Shown in pieces: positions 1 through 7,559 of a DNA stretch of 8,858 bases. The stretch's first letter is position 1. The number at the start of each line of letters is the position of its first letter. The position numbers and the translations under genes are program-made. The notes beneath the pieces are model-generated. The model worked only from the letters and a program-made list of their open reading frames with translations. It did not search any database and was not told the DNA's origin. Location of the stretch: NCBI GenBank assembly GCA_023488865.1, contig JAMDDG010000386.1:1-8858 (forward strand). Reading direction: 5' to 3'. The DNA is from Bacteroidota bacterium. GTDB taxonomy: Bacteria; Bacteroidota; Bacteroidia; Bacteroidales; Prolixibacteraceae.

Positions 1-2126
1 ATGTAACCGGAGGAAATAATAAAGTACGTTATTACTCCAATGTCAATTTTATGCACCAGGGTGGTCAGTTTATAACAGACCAGACTAAATATGAACCCGG
101 CGCAAACAATGTTTGGTTAAATTATCGTTCGAATGTCGATATGAACCTGAATAAATACCTTAGGGCTTTTGTCCGTTTAAGTGGCAATATTAAAAGAGAG
201 CGGACAGCCGGTTCGGGTAATGCTGCAATTTATGGTAGCCTGTTCCAGATTCCACCCACAGTATACGGACCTTTAACACCAGATGTCCTTGATGCAACTA
301 CCGGGAAAGTAATTACCCCGGGGAAAGTGATTACCACTGAACGTGTGGGTTCGCCTACCTATGGCATGCTTAATCGTTCTGGTTATATACGGCATACGGT
401 GACCAATATTACCTCCCAGTTTGGTCTTGATTTGGATATGGGCTTTCTAACCAAAGGATTAAACCTGACTGGTATTTTTGCCTATCAGACCAACGCAGTG
501 GGTAGTTTAAGGACAACCCAGAATTATGAGCGCTGGTTAAGAACGAGTGATCCGGATACACTTTTATTTACGAAAAAGGGATCGGATACGGATACTCCTT
601 TAGCTTACGGGAAAAGTTCTTCTTTCTATTATCACCTTACTTATAATGCCGCTTTAAACTATAAACGTGATTTTGGCAAACACCAGGTTGGTGGTATGGC
701 TTATATGTTTTATCAAAACCTGACCAAAGCAGATAATTCATCTCCAGGGTTGCTCCCATATAACAGGGTAAGTTCGGGTGCAGAAGCTACTTACGGTTAT
801 GATAGCAGATATCTGTTTAAGTTTGATGTAGGTTATTCAGGCTCTGAACAATACGCACGTGGCAATCGTTTTATTGCAACTCCTGCCGTTTCAGCAGCAT
901 GGATAGCATCTAATGAGGCCTTTATGAGTGATTTTAAATGGTTAAGCAATCTGAAGTTAAGGGCATCTTACGGTAAAACTGCCAATGACCAGAGTGGACT
1001 TGCCCGTTTTGCCTATCTTGATAACATCACTGTTACCGGTGGTGGTGATATTGGCTATCTTCAATATACGGTCAACGAAAACCAGACGGGCAACCCATAT
1101 ATACAGGCTGAGATATCTACCAAACAAAACGTCGGATTAGATTTGGGATTTTTCAATGCCTTCTCTGTATCGGTAGATGTTTTCAAAGAGCGCATGGATA
1201 ACATGGTGGTGAGTGCTATTTCAACTATTCCGCTTTACCAGGGTATTCCTTTAGGCAACTATCCCCAAGACAACGTGGGTGTTTTCGAAAACAAGGGTTA
1301 TGAAATCACGGCCAGTTACGACAAACAGATCAATCGTGATTTGACAGTCTCTGTAGGAGGTATGGTAAGCTATGCTAAAAATACCCTGATTGATGTAAAT
1401 GAAGCCCTTAAAACCTCAGACTATGCCTACACAAAATGGCGGGAAGGTTACCCTTATGGCCAGGAATTTGGTTATTTGGTTGATTATAGTAATGGAAATG
1501 GCTTCTTCAACACACAGGCAGAATTGACTGCCAATACATTGGCGTATGGTTTTGGTACTCCACGATTGGGAGATCTTAAATACCAGGATTTGAATAAAGA
1601 TGGGAAGATTGATGAGCGTGATAAGGCTCCGATTGGCATTGGGGCTCTGCCGCTGATGACTTATGCTTTCAGGGGTGCCATTACGTATAAACAATTTGAT
1701 TTCAGTTTCCTTTTCCAGGGTATAGGGGAATATTCTTCGATGTATTCAGGACAGGGTGTCTGGGAGACAAATTATGATGGCGTTTTTGGGGCATTGCATC
1801 AGAATGCCTGGACACAAGACCGATATAACAGTGGGGCAAAAATTACTTCTCCGGCGCTCTCGTTGGCCCAGTCAGTCAATCATCAGTCAAGTGATTATTA
1901 CAACTATAACCGCTCTTATTTACGTCTCAAGAATCTTGAGTTGGCCTATACTCTCCCCGCATCAATGGCACAAGCTATTTCGGTGGCAAAGGTGAGATTT
2001 TTACTCAGCGGACAGAACCTGATTACCTGGGACAACATGAAGTCCAACGATTTTGGACCGGAAGGCAGCTATGCAGAATTCCCTGTTTACAGGGTATTCA
2101 ATTTAGGCATAAATGTTTCTTTCTAA
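1..2126 (+). CDS. SusC-like TonB-dependent outer-membrane transporter, 5'-truncated by window edge
   Basis: This is the C-terminal part of a SusC/RagA-type TonB-dependent receptor, which imports oligosaccharides across the outer membrane in complex with a SusD lipoprotein. The frame is open to the left edge: the first full codon is at 3 and the in-frame ATG at 51 is internal, because the codons before it read VTGGNNKVRYYSNVNF, typical of SusC family barrel entry. About 707 residues are visible; family members are usually around 1000 or more, so the signal peptide, carboxypeptidase-like domain and plug lie upstream. Visible features are repeated amphipathic beta-strand segments, a DLNKDGKIDERD acidic loop (nt 1587-1622) of the Ca-binding-like type common in SusC proteins, and a C-terminal outer-membrane signal ending NLGINVSF before TAA. 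A SusD-like gene follows after 40 bp, the standard pairing. The substrate cannot be read from the sequence. Confidence 0.95.
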   Translation, partial: VTGGNNKVRYYSNVNFMHQGGQFITDQTKYEPGANNVWLNYRSNVDMNLNKYLRAFVRLSGNIKRERTAGSGNAAIYGSLFQIPPTVYGPLTPDVLDATTGKVITPGKVITTERVGSPTYGMLNRSGYIRHTVTNITSQFGLDLDMGFLTKGLNLTGIFAYQTNAVGSLRTTQNYERWLRTSDPDTLLFTKKGSDTDTPLAYGKSSSFYYHLTYNAALNYKRDFGKHQVGGMAYMFYQNLTKADNSSPGLLPYNRVSSGAEATYGYDSRYLFKFDVGYSGSEQYARGNRFIATPAVSAAWIASNEAFMSDFKWLSNLKLRASYGKTANDQSGLARFAYLDNITVTGGGDIGYLQYTVNENQTGNPYIQAEISTKQNVGLDLGFFNAFSVSVDVFKERMDNMVVSAISTIPLYQGIPLGNYPQDNVGVFENKGYEITASYDKQINRDLTVSVGGMVSYAKNTLIDVNEALKTSDYAYTKWREGYPYGQEFGYLVDYSNGNGFFNTQAELTANTLAYGFGTPRLGDLKYQDLNKDGKIDERDKAPIGIGALPLMTYAFRGAITYKQFDFSFLFQGIGEYSSMYSGQGVWETNYDGVFGALHQNAWTQDRYNSGAKITSPALSLAQSVNHQSSDYYNYNRSYLRLKNLELAYTLPASMAQAISVAKVRFLLSGQNLITWDNMKSNDFGPEGSYAEFPVYRVFNLGINVSF
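303..338 (+). repeat. 18-bp tandem duplication inside the SusC-like gene
   Basis: Two adjacent in-frame 18-bp units (303-320 and 321-338) match at 15 of 18 positions and encode GKVITP then GKVITT. It is a short tandem duplication, probably in a surface-exposed loop of the barrel given the lack of beta-strand pattern around it. The length is a multiple of three, so the frame is kept. Confidence 0.7.
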
Positions 2127-2166
2127 TCTGTCGGGTAAATGTATAAATCTGAAAAATTATCTTAGT

Positions 2167-3936
2167 ATGAAAAAATATAAAATATTTACAGTCCTATTCG
2201 TTACGTGCCTCCTTTTATCATGTAACAAACAGTTGGATTTGCAATCTGACGGCCGTATAACGATGGACCAGGTCTTTAGTGATTACAACAGAACCAGGGG
2301 CTATCTCAATTCCTGCTATGGATATTGTCCTGCCCCTTATATGGACCGGGCTTCATTTACAGATGAAGCACAGGATGCGGATGATGTCATACCGGGGTCA
2401 AAATATATTAACTGGTATAGTGGAAGTATTACCTCAATAACCTATCCGTCCTATTCGGCTGATGGGAGTCCATGGGGAAGTCTTTATACCGGGATCCGTA
2501 AATGTAATGTGTTCCTTGAAAATATCAAAACAGCTACAGTCCTTGCCACGGATGCAGAAAAAGGACAATGGACAGCTCAGGCCCTTACTTTACGTGCACT
2601 CTACTATTTACAGTTGATTAAACGTTACGGAGGGGTACCTATCTTTGATAAACCGTTGGAAATAAATCATAATTTTTCAACCGATAAGAGAGCCACATTT
2701 TCGGAAGTTGTGAAATTTATTCTGGCCGATTGCGATAAAGCTTTAACTTATCCCGCTACACAGGATGGTTTTTCATGGAATATTTATGACAATCAATTCG
2801 GCATCATGACCCGTGCAGTCGCCTATGCAATTAAATCACAGGCAGTGACTTATGCGGCAAGCCCGTTGTGGTCTGACGGTACCTATACCTGGGCAATGGC
2901 AACTGAAATCAACAAAGAAGCTTTGTCGCAATGTATAATCAACGGAGGATACAAACTCTTTGATGTGGTGCCTGCGGCCACTATAGCACAGAATCCATAT
3001 GCACTCTATTTCATTACCAGTTCCAATGACCAAAGGGCTGTTGACAAGGAGACTATTTACCAGGGAGGCGCAAATATGCAGGTCTGGCGTAATGCAGGGA
3101 TGCCCACTAATCCAGGTATGGACAAAACGGGGCCATGTCCTACCCAGGACTTGGTCGATAGCTATGAGATGGCCAATGGGGAAGCTCCTATCACTGGTTA
3201 TTCAGATGACAATAGGTTAAATCCTGTTATAAACAGCGCATCAGGTTATGATCCGGCCAATCCTTATGTAGGTCGTGATCCAAGGTTTTATGCATCTATT
3301 TATTACAACGGTGCAGTGAGATTTTTAAATCAGCCGATGGGTAAAAAAGTGGAAACTTTTGTCGGAGGGACAGAAGAAGTTTCAGATATCAATCGAAAGA
3401 ATACAAGAACAGGATATTACCTGCGCAAATTCAACAATTACAAATCCACGCTGAACAATAGTGCTGATGGTGCCGTCAGGTTGTTCCGTTTGGCTGAACT
3501 TTATTTGAATTTTGCAGAATCTGCCTACCAATCTGTTGGCCCGGATGTGGCTGTTACCTCAACAGGCTTTTCCATGAGTGCGAGAGATGCCGTGAATGCA
3601 GTTCGCGCAAGAGCTGGTATGCCTCCTTTTGCTGCAAGTATGACTAAAGATGCGTTTGAGAAGAAGTATCGCAATGAGCGTCGTATTGAATTGGCATTCG
3701 AAGAACATCGCTTCTTTGACGTCAGGCGTTGGAAAATTCTGGATCAGACAGATAAGTTTGTTACAGGTATGAGAATTACCCAATCCGGGTCAACTCTTAC
3801 GTATAACCGTTTCAAGTTCATTGACAGAAACTGTTCATCAACGAAATGGCTGATTTATCCTATTGATCAGGCTGAAGTTGACAAAGTTATCGGGCTTAGC
3901 GGTGCTGACTGGCAGAATCCGGGTTGGCTGGATTAA
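2167..3936 (+). CDS. SusD/RagB-family glycan-binding surface lipoprotein
   Basis: This is a complete SusD-like protein of 589 residues, within the normal family range. SusD proteins are outer-membrane lipoproteins that bind glycan and act as a lid on the SusC barrel. The ATG at 2167 is chosen over the in-frame ATG at 2113 because it puts a lipoprotein signal at the N terminus: MKKYKIF, a hydrophobic stretch, then the lipobox LLSC with the lipidated Cys at residue 19. The 2113 start would add 18 residues before the signal and overlap the end of the SusC-like gene. C-terminal family hallmarks are RLAELYLNFAE (residues 441-451), NERRIELAFEEHRFFDVRRW (503-522) and the final QNPGW (583-587). It lies 40 bp after the transporter and is surely cotranscribed with it. 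The Q- and aromatic-rich middle region presumably carries ligand specificity, which I cannot assign. Confidence 0.95.
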   Translation: MKKYKIFTVLFVTCLLLSCNKQLDLQSDGRITMDQVFSDYNRTRGYLNSCYGYCPAPYMDRASFTDEAQDADDVIPGSKYINWYSGSITSITYPSYSADGSPWGSLYTGIRKCNVFLENIKTATVLATDAEKGQWTAQALTLRALYYLQLIKRYGGVPIFDKPLEINHNFSTDKRATFSEVVKFILADCDKALTYPATQDGFSWNIYDNQFGIMTRAVAYAIKSQAVTYAASPLWSDGTYTWAMATEINKEALSQCIINGGYKLFDVVPAATIAQNPYALYFITSSNDQRAVDKETIYQGGANMQVWRNAGMPTNPGMDKTGPCPTQDLVDSYEMANGEAPITGYSDDNRLNPVINSASGYDPANPYVGRDPRFYASIYYNGAVRFLNQPMGKKVETFVGGTEEVSDINRKNTRTGYYLRKFNNYKSTLNNSADGAVRLFRLAELYLNFAESAYQSVGPDVAVTSTGFSMSARDAVNAVRARAGMPPFAASMTKDAFEKKYRNERRIELAFEEHRFFDVRRWKILDQTDKFVTGMRITQSGSTLTYNRFKFIDRNCSSTKWLIYPIDQAEVDKVIGLSGADWQNPGWLD

Positions 3937-4022
3937 TGCGAAAAGGAGATTGCCGGTATTTTTATGAATGCTCTTAAATTCGCAGGCAAATATTCATTAT
4001 GTTTAATTTAAAATATATTAGA

Positions 4023-5561
4023 ATGGATAAAAGAATGATCGTAGGCGCAATTTGTACACTTATACTAGGAGCAAATTGTATGGCAAATTCAGAGAAACAC
4101 CTAAAAAATAATGATAAAAGAAAACCCAATTTGCTCTTTGTTTTTTCAGATCAACAGGCGTATGATATGATTGGTTATTCTGGCAATAAGCAGATCAGGA
4201 CTCCGAATTTAGATAAATTGAGCAGAGAGGGAGTCTCATTCTCAAATGCAGTGTCACTTTGCCCTATTTGTACTCCTATGCGCGGGATGCTTATGTCTGG
4301 ACAACATCCTTTGTATAATGGGTGTTGGACAAACGATGTACCCTTACTCCCAGAGAATGGGACAACATTTCCCCAAGCGCTCAATATGGCTGGTTATGAG
4401 ACTGCTTACATTGGGAAATGGCATCTTTATGGAGGAGGAACACGAGACACAGGAATTCCAAAAGGGAAAAACAGGCATGGATTCAACGGTACATTCCTTA
4501 CCAATAATGTGACGGTGGATTTCCGACCTGAATCATGTTTTTATTGGGACGATAATGGGAAAAAAGTCTTTTTTAAAGATGTGTATAAAGACCATCCCTG
4601 GGAATTGGAAGCACAAACCAGACAAGCAGAAACATGGCTGGAAAATTACGATAACGATAAACCTTTTGCCCTTTTTGTTTCATGGCATCCTCCCCATGAT
4701 TATTTAGGGGATGGATGTCCTGATATTCCGGGACGCCAGTATAATTATAATACCAGTGTACTTGATTCATCGCTTTTAGATCCCTATAAGGGTATGGATA
4801 TCGTTCTCCGGCCAGATATAGATAATACCGGAAAAATGGCAGATTGTATAAAAGAGCAATACCGGAATTATATGGCTATGATTACAGCCTGTGATGCATC
4901 CATTGGCAGGTTTATTAAAATTCTGAAAGGGAAAGGGCTTTATTCAAACACACTAATTGTGTTCACTTCTGACCATGGTGACATGTTGGGTTCACATGGA
5001 GCTGATAAACCTAAACAAGAACCGCAAGATTATTCTTGCAGGGTTCCCTTGATTATGAGTGGGCAGAATATATTGCCCAAGAACAAGAAAAGTGAGTTGC
5101 TGATAGGAACTATGGATTTAATGCCAACTATCCTCGGGTTGCTTAATATCAAAGTCCCCGAATCAGTTCAGGGGATGAATCTCTCTCCCTACATTTTAAG
5201 TGGCAATGATAGTGCGATTGAAAGTCTTCCAATATTTATGTTTGTTGGAAATGGATGGAGAGGTGTTTATACTAAGGAGTGGACTTATGCTGAATCCGTA
5301 AATCCAAAGGTTAGCAAAGACAGGAGCGTAGAAATTAATGTTTTGTATAACCGTCAAAAAGATCCAGGTCAGTTGAACAATCTTTATAACGATAAAAACT
5401 TTGCTATAGTTCAAAAAAAGCTTACTGGCTTAACACATGATTGGATGACCAGGTTTGGGGACAAAGGTTTTTCAAATAGTGATTTCAGTAACATATATGA
5501 TCATGAAGGATGGCAGAAAAACTATACTGATAGACCCATTGATTTATTAAATAAAAAATAG
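4023..5561 (+). CDS. Exported S1-family (formylglycine) sulfatase, subfamily unassigned
   Basis: Type I sulfatase of 512 residues from the ATG at 4023. This start gives a compact signal peptide (MDKRMIVGAICTLILGANC...); an in-frame ATG at 3999 would add eight residues and cannot be excluded. N149-160-type spacing aside, the active-site pieces are visible: FVFSDQQ with metal-ligand D43; the Cys-type signature C83-T-P-M-R87, where C83 should become formylglycine; GKWH with K132 and H134; SWHPPH with H222 and H225; and TSDHGD with metal ligands D317 and H318, followed by lysines K329/K331 that could bind the sulfate. Family knowledge gives hydrolysis of a sulfate ester, most likely in the periplasm or at the surface. 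No lipobox is present (the residues before Cys are GAN). It starts 86 bp after the SusD-like gene, so it is probably in the same operon. Substrate and S1 subfamily cannot be assigned by eye. Confidence 0.93.
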   Translation: MDKRMIVGAICTLILGANCMANSEKHLKNNDKRKPNLLFVFSDQQAYDMIGYSGNKQIRTPNLDKLSREGVSFSNAVSLCPICTPMRGMLMSGQHPLYNGCWTNDVPLLPENGTTFPQALNMAGYETAYIGKWHLYGGGTRDTGIPKGKNRHGFNGTFLTNNVTVDFRPESCFYWDDNGKKVFFKDVYKDHPWELEAQTRQAETWLENYDNDKPFALFVSWHPPHDYLGDGCPDIPGRQYNYNTSVLDSSLLDPYKGMDIVLRPDIDNTGKMADCIKEQYRNYMAMITACDASIGRFIKILKGKGLYSNTLIVFTSDHGDMLGSHGADKPKQEPQDYSCRVPLIMSGQNILPKNKKSELLIGTMDLMPTILGLLNIKVPESVQGMNLSPYILSGNDSAIESLPIFMFVGNGWRGVYTKEWTYAESVNPKVSKDRSVEINVLYNRQKDPGQLNNLYNDKNFAIVQKKLTGLTHDWMTRFGDKGFSNSDFSNIYDHEGWQKNYTDRPIDLLNKK

Positions 5562-5629
5562 ACATTATATCGAATAAAGTATAATATATCTGATTATCAA
5601 TGTTAAATTTCATCTAATGTTGCTTAATC

Positions 5630-5650
5630 TATATAGGGTCTGCTGAAAAA
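5630..5650 (+). repeat. Left terminal inverted repeat
   Basis: Left 21-nt arm: TATATA followed by GGGTCTGCTGAAAAA. It is an exact reverse complement of 5907-5927. Complementarity stops immediately outside the arm (C at 5629 against A at 5928). Confidence 0.9.
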
Positions 5651-5668
5651 CTCAATGAAGGTTCGGAT

Positions 5669-5685
5669 TGACCTCAGGGAGGTCA
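5669..5685 (+). repeat. Hairpin 1 of three-hairpin module
   Basis: Perfect 7-bp stem (TGACCTC / GAGGTCA) with a 3-nt AGG loop. Its centre (5677) is 52.5 nt left of the centre of the surrounding 13-bp inverted repeat, mirroring hairpin 3. Confidence 0.8.
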
Positions 5686-5689
5686 CATA

Positions 5690-5769
5690 TTTATAGAAAA
5701 TGATGATTAGAAAGTTGTTCGACCCCGGCTGGGGTCGCATATCTGCACGTTTGATCCATTTTCTATAAA
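5690..5769. repeat. 13-bp inverted repeat enclosing the central hairpin
   Basis: Arms TTTATAGAAAATG (5690-5702) and CATTTTCTATAAA (5757-5769) are exact reverse complements, separated by 54 nt. Hairpin 2 sits within one base of the dyad centre (5729.5). Confidence 0.85.
5720..5737 (+). repeat. Hairpin 2 (central, GC-rich)
   Basis: CGACCCC / GGGGTCG, a 7-bp perfect stem with a 4-nt GGCT loop. It is the most GC-rich stem of the gap and lies at the centre of the 13-bp inverted repeat. Confidence 0.85.
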
Positions 5770-5773
5770 CATT

Positions 5774-5795
5774 TTATCCCTCCGGGATAATTTTT
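5774..5795 (+). terminator. Hairpin 3 plus T-run, possible intrinsic terminator
   Basis: TTATCCC / GGGATAA form a 7-bp stem with a TCC loop (5774-5790), directly followed by five T residues (5791-5795). On the + strand this has the form of a rho-independent terminator. The stem is short, with three G-C pairs closing the loop and four A-T pairs at its base, so termination would be weak. It is also a structural part of the symmetric hairpin module, so the terminator role is only a possibility. Confidence 0.35.
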
Positions 5796-5813
5796 AGAAC
5801 AGACTAAAATTTC

Positions 5814-5857
5814 AAGTGCAAGCTTTTTTCGATTGTTTATTAAAAATGCTTGCACTT
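5814..5857. repeat. 10-bp inverted repeat in the right part of the element
   Basis: AAGTGCAAGC (5814-5823) and GCTTGCACTT (5848-5857) are exact reverse complements. Six T residues just inside the left arm can pair with five A residues near the right arm (5842-5846), allowing a longer imperfect stem with one bulged T. Confidence 0.8.
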
Positions 5858-5906
5858 CGTTCTTCCAAACGGTCATTTATATTATTCATTATCAACAATT
5901 AATACA

Positions 5907-5927
5907 TTTTTCAGCAGACCCTATATA
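5907..5927 (-). repeat. Right terminal inverted repeat
   Basis: Right 21-nt arm, TTTTTCAGCAGACCC followed by TATATA, exact reverse complement of the left arm at 5630-5650. Confidence 0.9.
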
Positions 5928-5984
5928 AAGTCTAATGAATATCAAAATCGATTATCGAAACATTAAATTTAAAAAATTAACATT

Positions 5985-7508
5985 ATGAAAAATACAAAAC
6001 ACCTTGCTATAATGCTAATGGCCTTGGGGGTGCACAATATTGGAGCAGAAGCCAGGGAACAGAAAAAATTAGTTCAAGACAATAAACCTGTCAATATTCT
6101 TGTCTTATTAACAGACGATCAGCGTTGGGATGCCTTAGGGTATGCCGGAAATAGGATTGTTAAAACTCCCAATCTTGATAAATTAGCCAGCCAGGGGACT
6201 TATTTCAAAAATGCTTTTGTAACTACACCGATCTGTTGTGCCAGCCGGGCAAGTATTCTAACCGGCCAGTTTGCCAGGAAAAACGGTGTATATGATTTTT
6301 CCCACCCTATTAAACTTGAATCAACCTATCCTGCAATCCTTAGGAATAGTGGGTATTACACAGGATTTATCGGGAAGTGGGGAACCATGGAAACTAATGC
6401 AGAATACTTCAAAGAGTCTGCTGATTTATTTGACTATTGGGGAGGTTCAATGGGGCAATCAAATTATTGGCACGAAAGAGATTGTAATTATGTTCTAAAT
6501 AACGGCACCACCCAAAAACATAATTTTCAATGTAACTGTCCGGCAGATAAAAGAGGGGTTTCCGGCGAAGGAATTCGAATTGGGCATGACAACATGAAAG
6601 ATCCTGTTCACCAAGACACATATGTCATACCCCATAAGGTGAAACAATTTTTTGAACAACGTGATGAAAACAAACCATTCTGCTTGTCTATAAGCTTTAA
6701 AGCGCCACATGGCCCTTGGTCCGATTATGATCCGAAATACCAAGATAATTTTGAAGGTATACCTATGACAATAGCAGAGTCTGTAAACCTGGAAGATGCA
6801 TTAAGCCGTCCTGATTTTCTTCGAATTTCGCTTAACGGAGGAGAAAATGAAATAAAAAAAATAAAAACAAAAGATGAATTAAATGGGCCCTTACAAAGGT
6901 CGATGCGAGAATACTACAGGCTAATAACAGGTATGGACAATGCCGTTGGGCAAATTATCAATGAGCTTAAAAAAAATGGGGAATATGAAAATACTATTAT
7001 TATATTTCTCGCAGACAACGGGCATTTTATGGATGAACATGGCTTCAATGGCAAATGGTTAATGTATGACGAGTCAATAAGGGTACCCTTTTTTGTCTTT
7101 GATCCCAGAAATCCGAAGCGAAAATCAATGAGTAAGGAAATGGTTCTTAACATCGATGTTGCCCCAACAGTATTGGACATTGCAGGTGTACCGATACCGG
7201 AAACTATGCAGGGCAAAAGCCTTCTGCCATTATTAAAAGATCCCACTCAAAAATTTAGAAGTGAGATTTTTGTAGAACATCATTTTATAGCTTGGAAAGG
7301 AGAAAAGCACATCGAACGTTCTGAATGCCTAAGGACGAAGGAGTGGAAATACATCCGGTATATTGATCAGCAGGGAGCAGACTCTGAAGAACTCTATAAC
7401 CTTTTGACAGACCCACTTGAGTTGAAAGATTTGTCAGAAGATACTGACAGCAAAGAAAGGCTGAGAGAGCTCAGAGGACGATATGAAACCTATTTCGATA
7501 AAGAATGA
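5985..7508 (+). CDS. Exported S1-family sulfatase, N-acetylglucosamine-6-sulfatase-like (S1_11-like)
   Basis: Complete 507-residue type I sulfatase. The ATG at 5985 follows an A/T-rich TTAACATT leader and begins a signal peptide (MKNTKHLAIMLMALGV...AEA). Visible active-site pieces are TDDQ with metal ligands D44 and D45; the signature C84-C-A-S-R88, with C84 the expected formylglycine; K131 in IGKWG; H242 in KAPHGPW; D344 and N345 in LADNG; and K357. The CCxSRASILTG signature, the APHxPW motif, the IDxxPTxLDIAG segment near the C-terminal domain and the absence of His after GK all recall human GNS and bacterial S1_11 enzymes, which remove 6-O-sulfate from GlcNAc. That subfamily call is from remembered motifs, not alignment. 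C167, C183 and C185 form a small Cys-rich insert. The gene stands after the MITE-like element and 51 bp before the next sulfatase, so the two probably share a transcript. Confidence 0.93.
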   Translation: MKNTKHLAIMLMALGVHNIGAEAREQKKLVQDNKPVNILVLLTDDQRWDALGYAGNRIVKTPNLDKLASQGTYFKNAFVTTPICCASRASILTGQFARKNGVYDFSHPIKLESTYPAILRNSGYYTGFIGKWGTMETNAEYFKESADLFDYWGGSMGQSNYWHERDCNYVLNNGTTQKHNFQCNCPADKRGVSGEGIRIGHDNMKDPVHQDTYVIPHKVKQFFEQRDENKPFCLSISFKAPHGPWSDYDPKYQDNFEGIPMTIAESVNLEDALSRPDFLRISLNGGENEIKKIKTKDELNGPLQRSMREYYRLITGMDNAVGQIINELKKNGEYENTIIIFLADNGHFMDEHGFNGKWLMYDESIRVPFFVFDPRNPKRKSMSKEMVLNIDVAPTVLDIAGVPIPETMQGKSLLPLLKDPTQKFRSEIFVEHHFIAWKGEKHIERSECLRTKEWKYIRYIDQQGADSEELYNLLTDPLELKDLSEDTDSKERLRELRGRYETYFDKE

Positions 7509-7559
7509 TAAAATGTTTACACAAGCTAAAAAGTAAGGTCAAATTTTAAAATTTTAACA

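Larger units (their letters stand above)
5630..5927. mobile_element. MITE-like non-autonomous element with perfect terminal inverted repeats
   Basis: This 298-bp stretch fills most of the 423-bp gap between two sulfatase genes. Its ends (5630-5650 and 5907-5927) are perfect 21-nt inverted repeats with the core GGGTCTGCTGAAAAA. The outermost six bases of each end are TATATA, which is its own reverse complement, so it may be a target-site duplication (TA, TATA or TATATA) rather than element sequence; the element proper would then be 5636-5921, 286 bp. There is no ORF of note on either strand, so no transposase is encoded. The interior is rich in short hairpins. Removing the element and one TATATA copy would leave a 131-bp intergenic gap. 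A relic of a larger insertion sequence is the main alternative. The mobilising transposase family cannot be named from the ends alone. Confidence 0.75.

Noticed and set aside
51..53. ATG at 51 as the start of the SusC-like gene
   Set aside because: The frame is open to the left edge and the codons before it encode conserved SusC-type sequence, so the gene begins upstream of the window.
2113..2166. Longer SusD-like start at 2113 overlapping the end of the SusC-like gene
   Set aside because: It would put 18 non-signal residues before a perfect lipoprotein signal; the ATG at 2167 is the natural start.
3998..4005. TATGTTTA as a Bacteroidota -7 box before sulfatase 1
   Set aside because: It matches TAnnTTTG in all but the last base, but no TTTG is found at the -33 spacing, so chance in A/T-rich DNA is more likely.
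5814..5857. CRISPR or tRNA/riboswitch in the 5562-5984 gap
   Set aside because: There are no regularly spaced direct repeats, no cloverleaf, and no recognisable riboswitch core; the structure is a set of simple inverted repeats within the element.
5613..5937. TCTAATG at 5613-5619 and 5931-5937 as target-site duplication of the element
   Set aside because: The copies lie outside and at unequal distance from the inverted-repeat ends; TATATA directly at the borders fits better.
5964..5971. TAAATTTA as a -7 box before sulfatase 2
   Set aside because: Last base is wrong for TAnnTTTG and no convincing -33 element is seen upstream; not reported as a promoter.
6854..6976. Runs of eight A (6854-6861, 6969-6976) in sulfatase 2, and a run of eight T at 8130-8137 in sulfatase 3, as phase-variation tracts
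   Set aside because: The frames are intact through the runs and such runs are expected in A/T-rich Bacteroidota genes; no sign of switching can be seen.
6914..7246. 110-codon open frame on the minus strand inside sulfatase 2
   Set aside because: It lies wholly antisense to a well-supported gene and its translation shows no recognisable domain; an overlap shadow.
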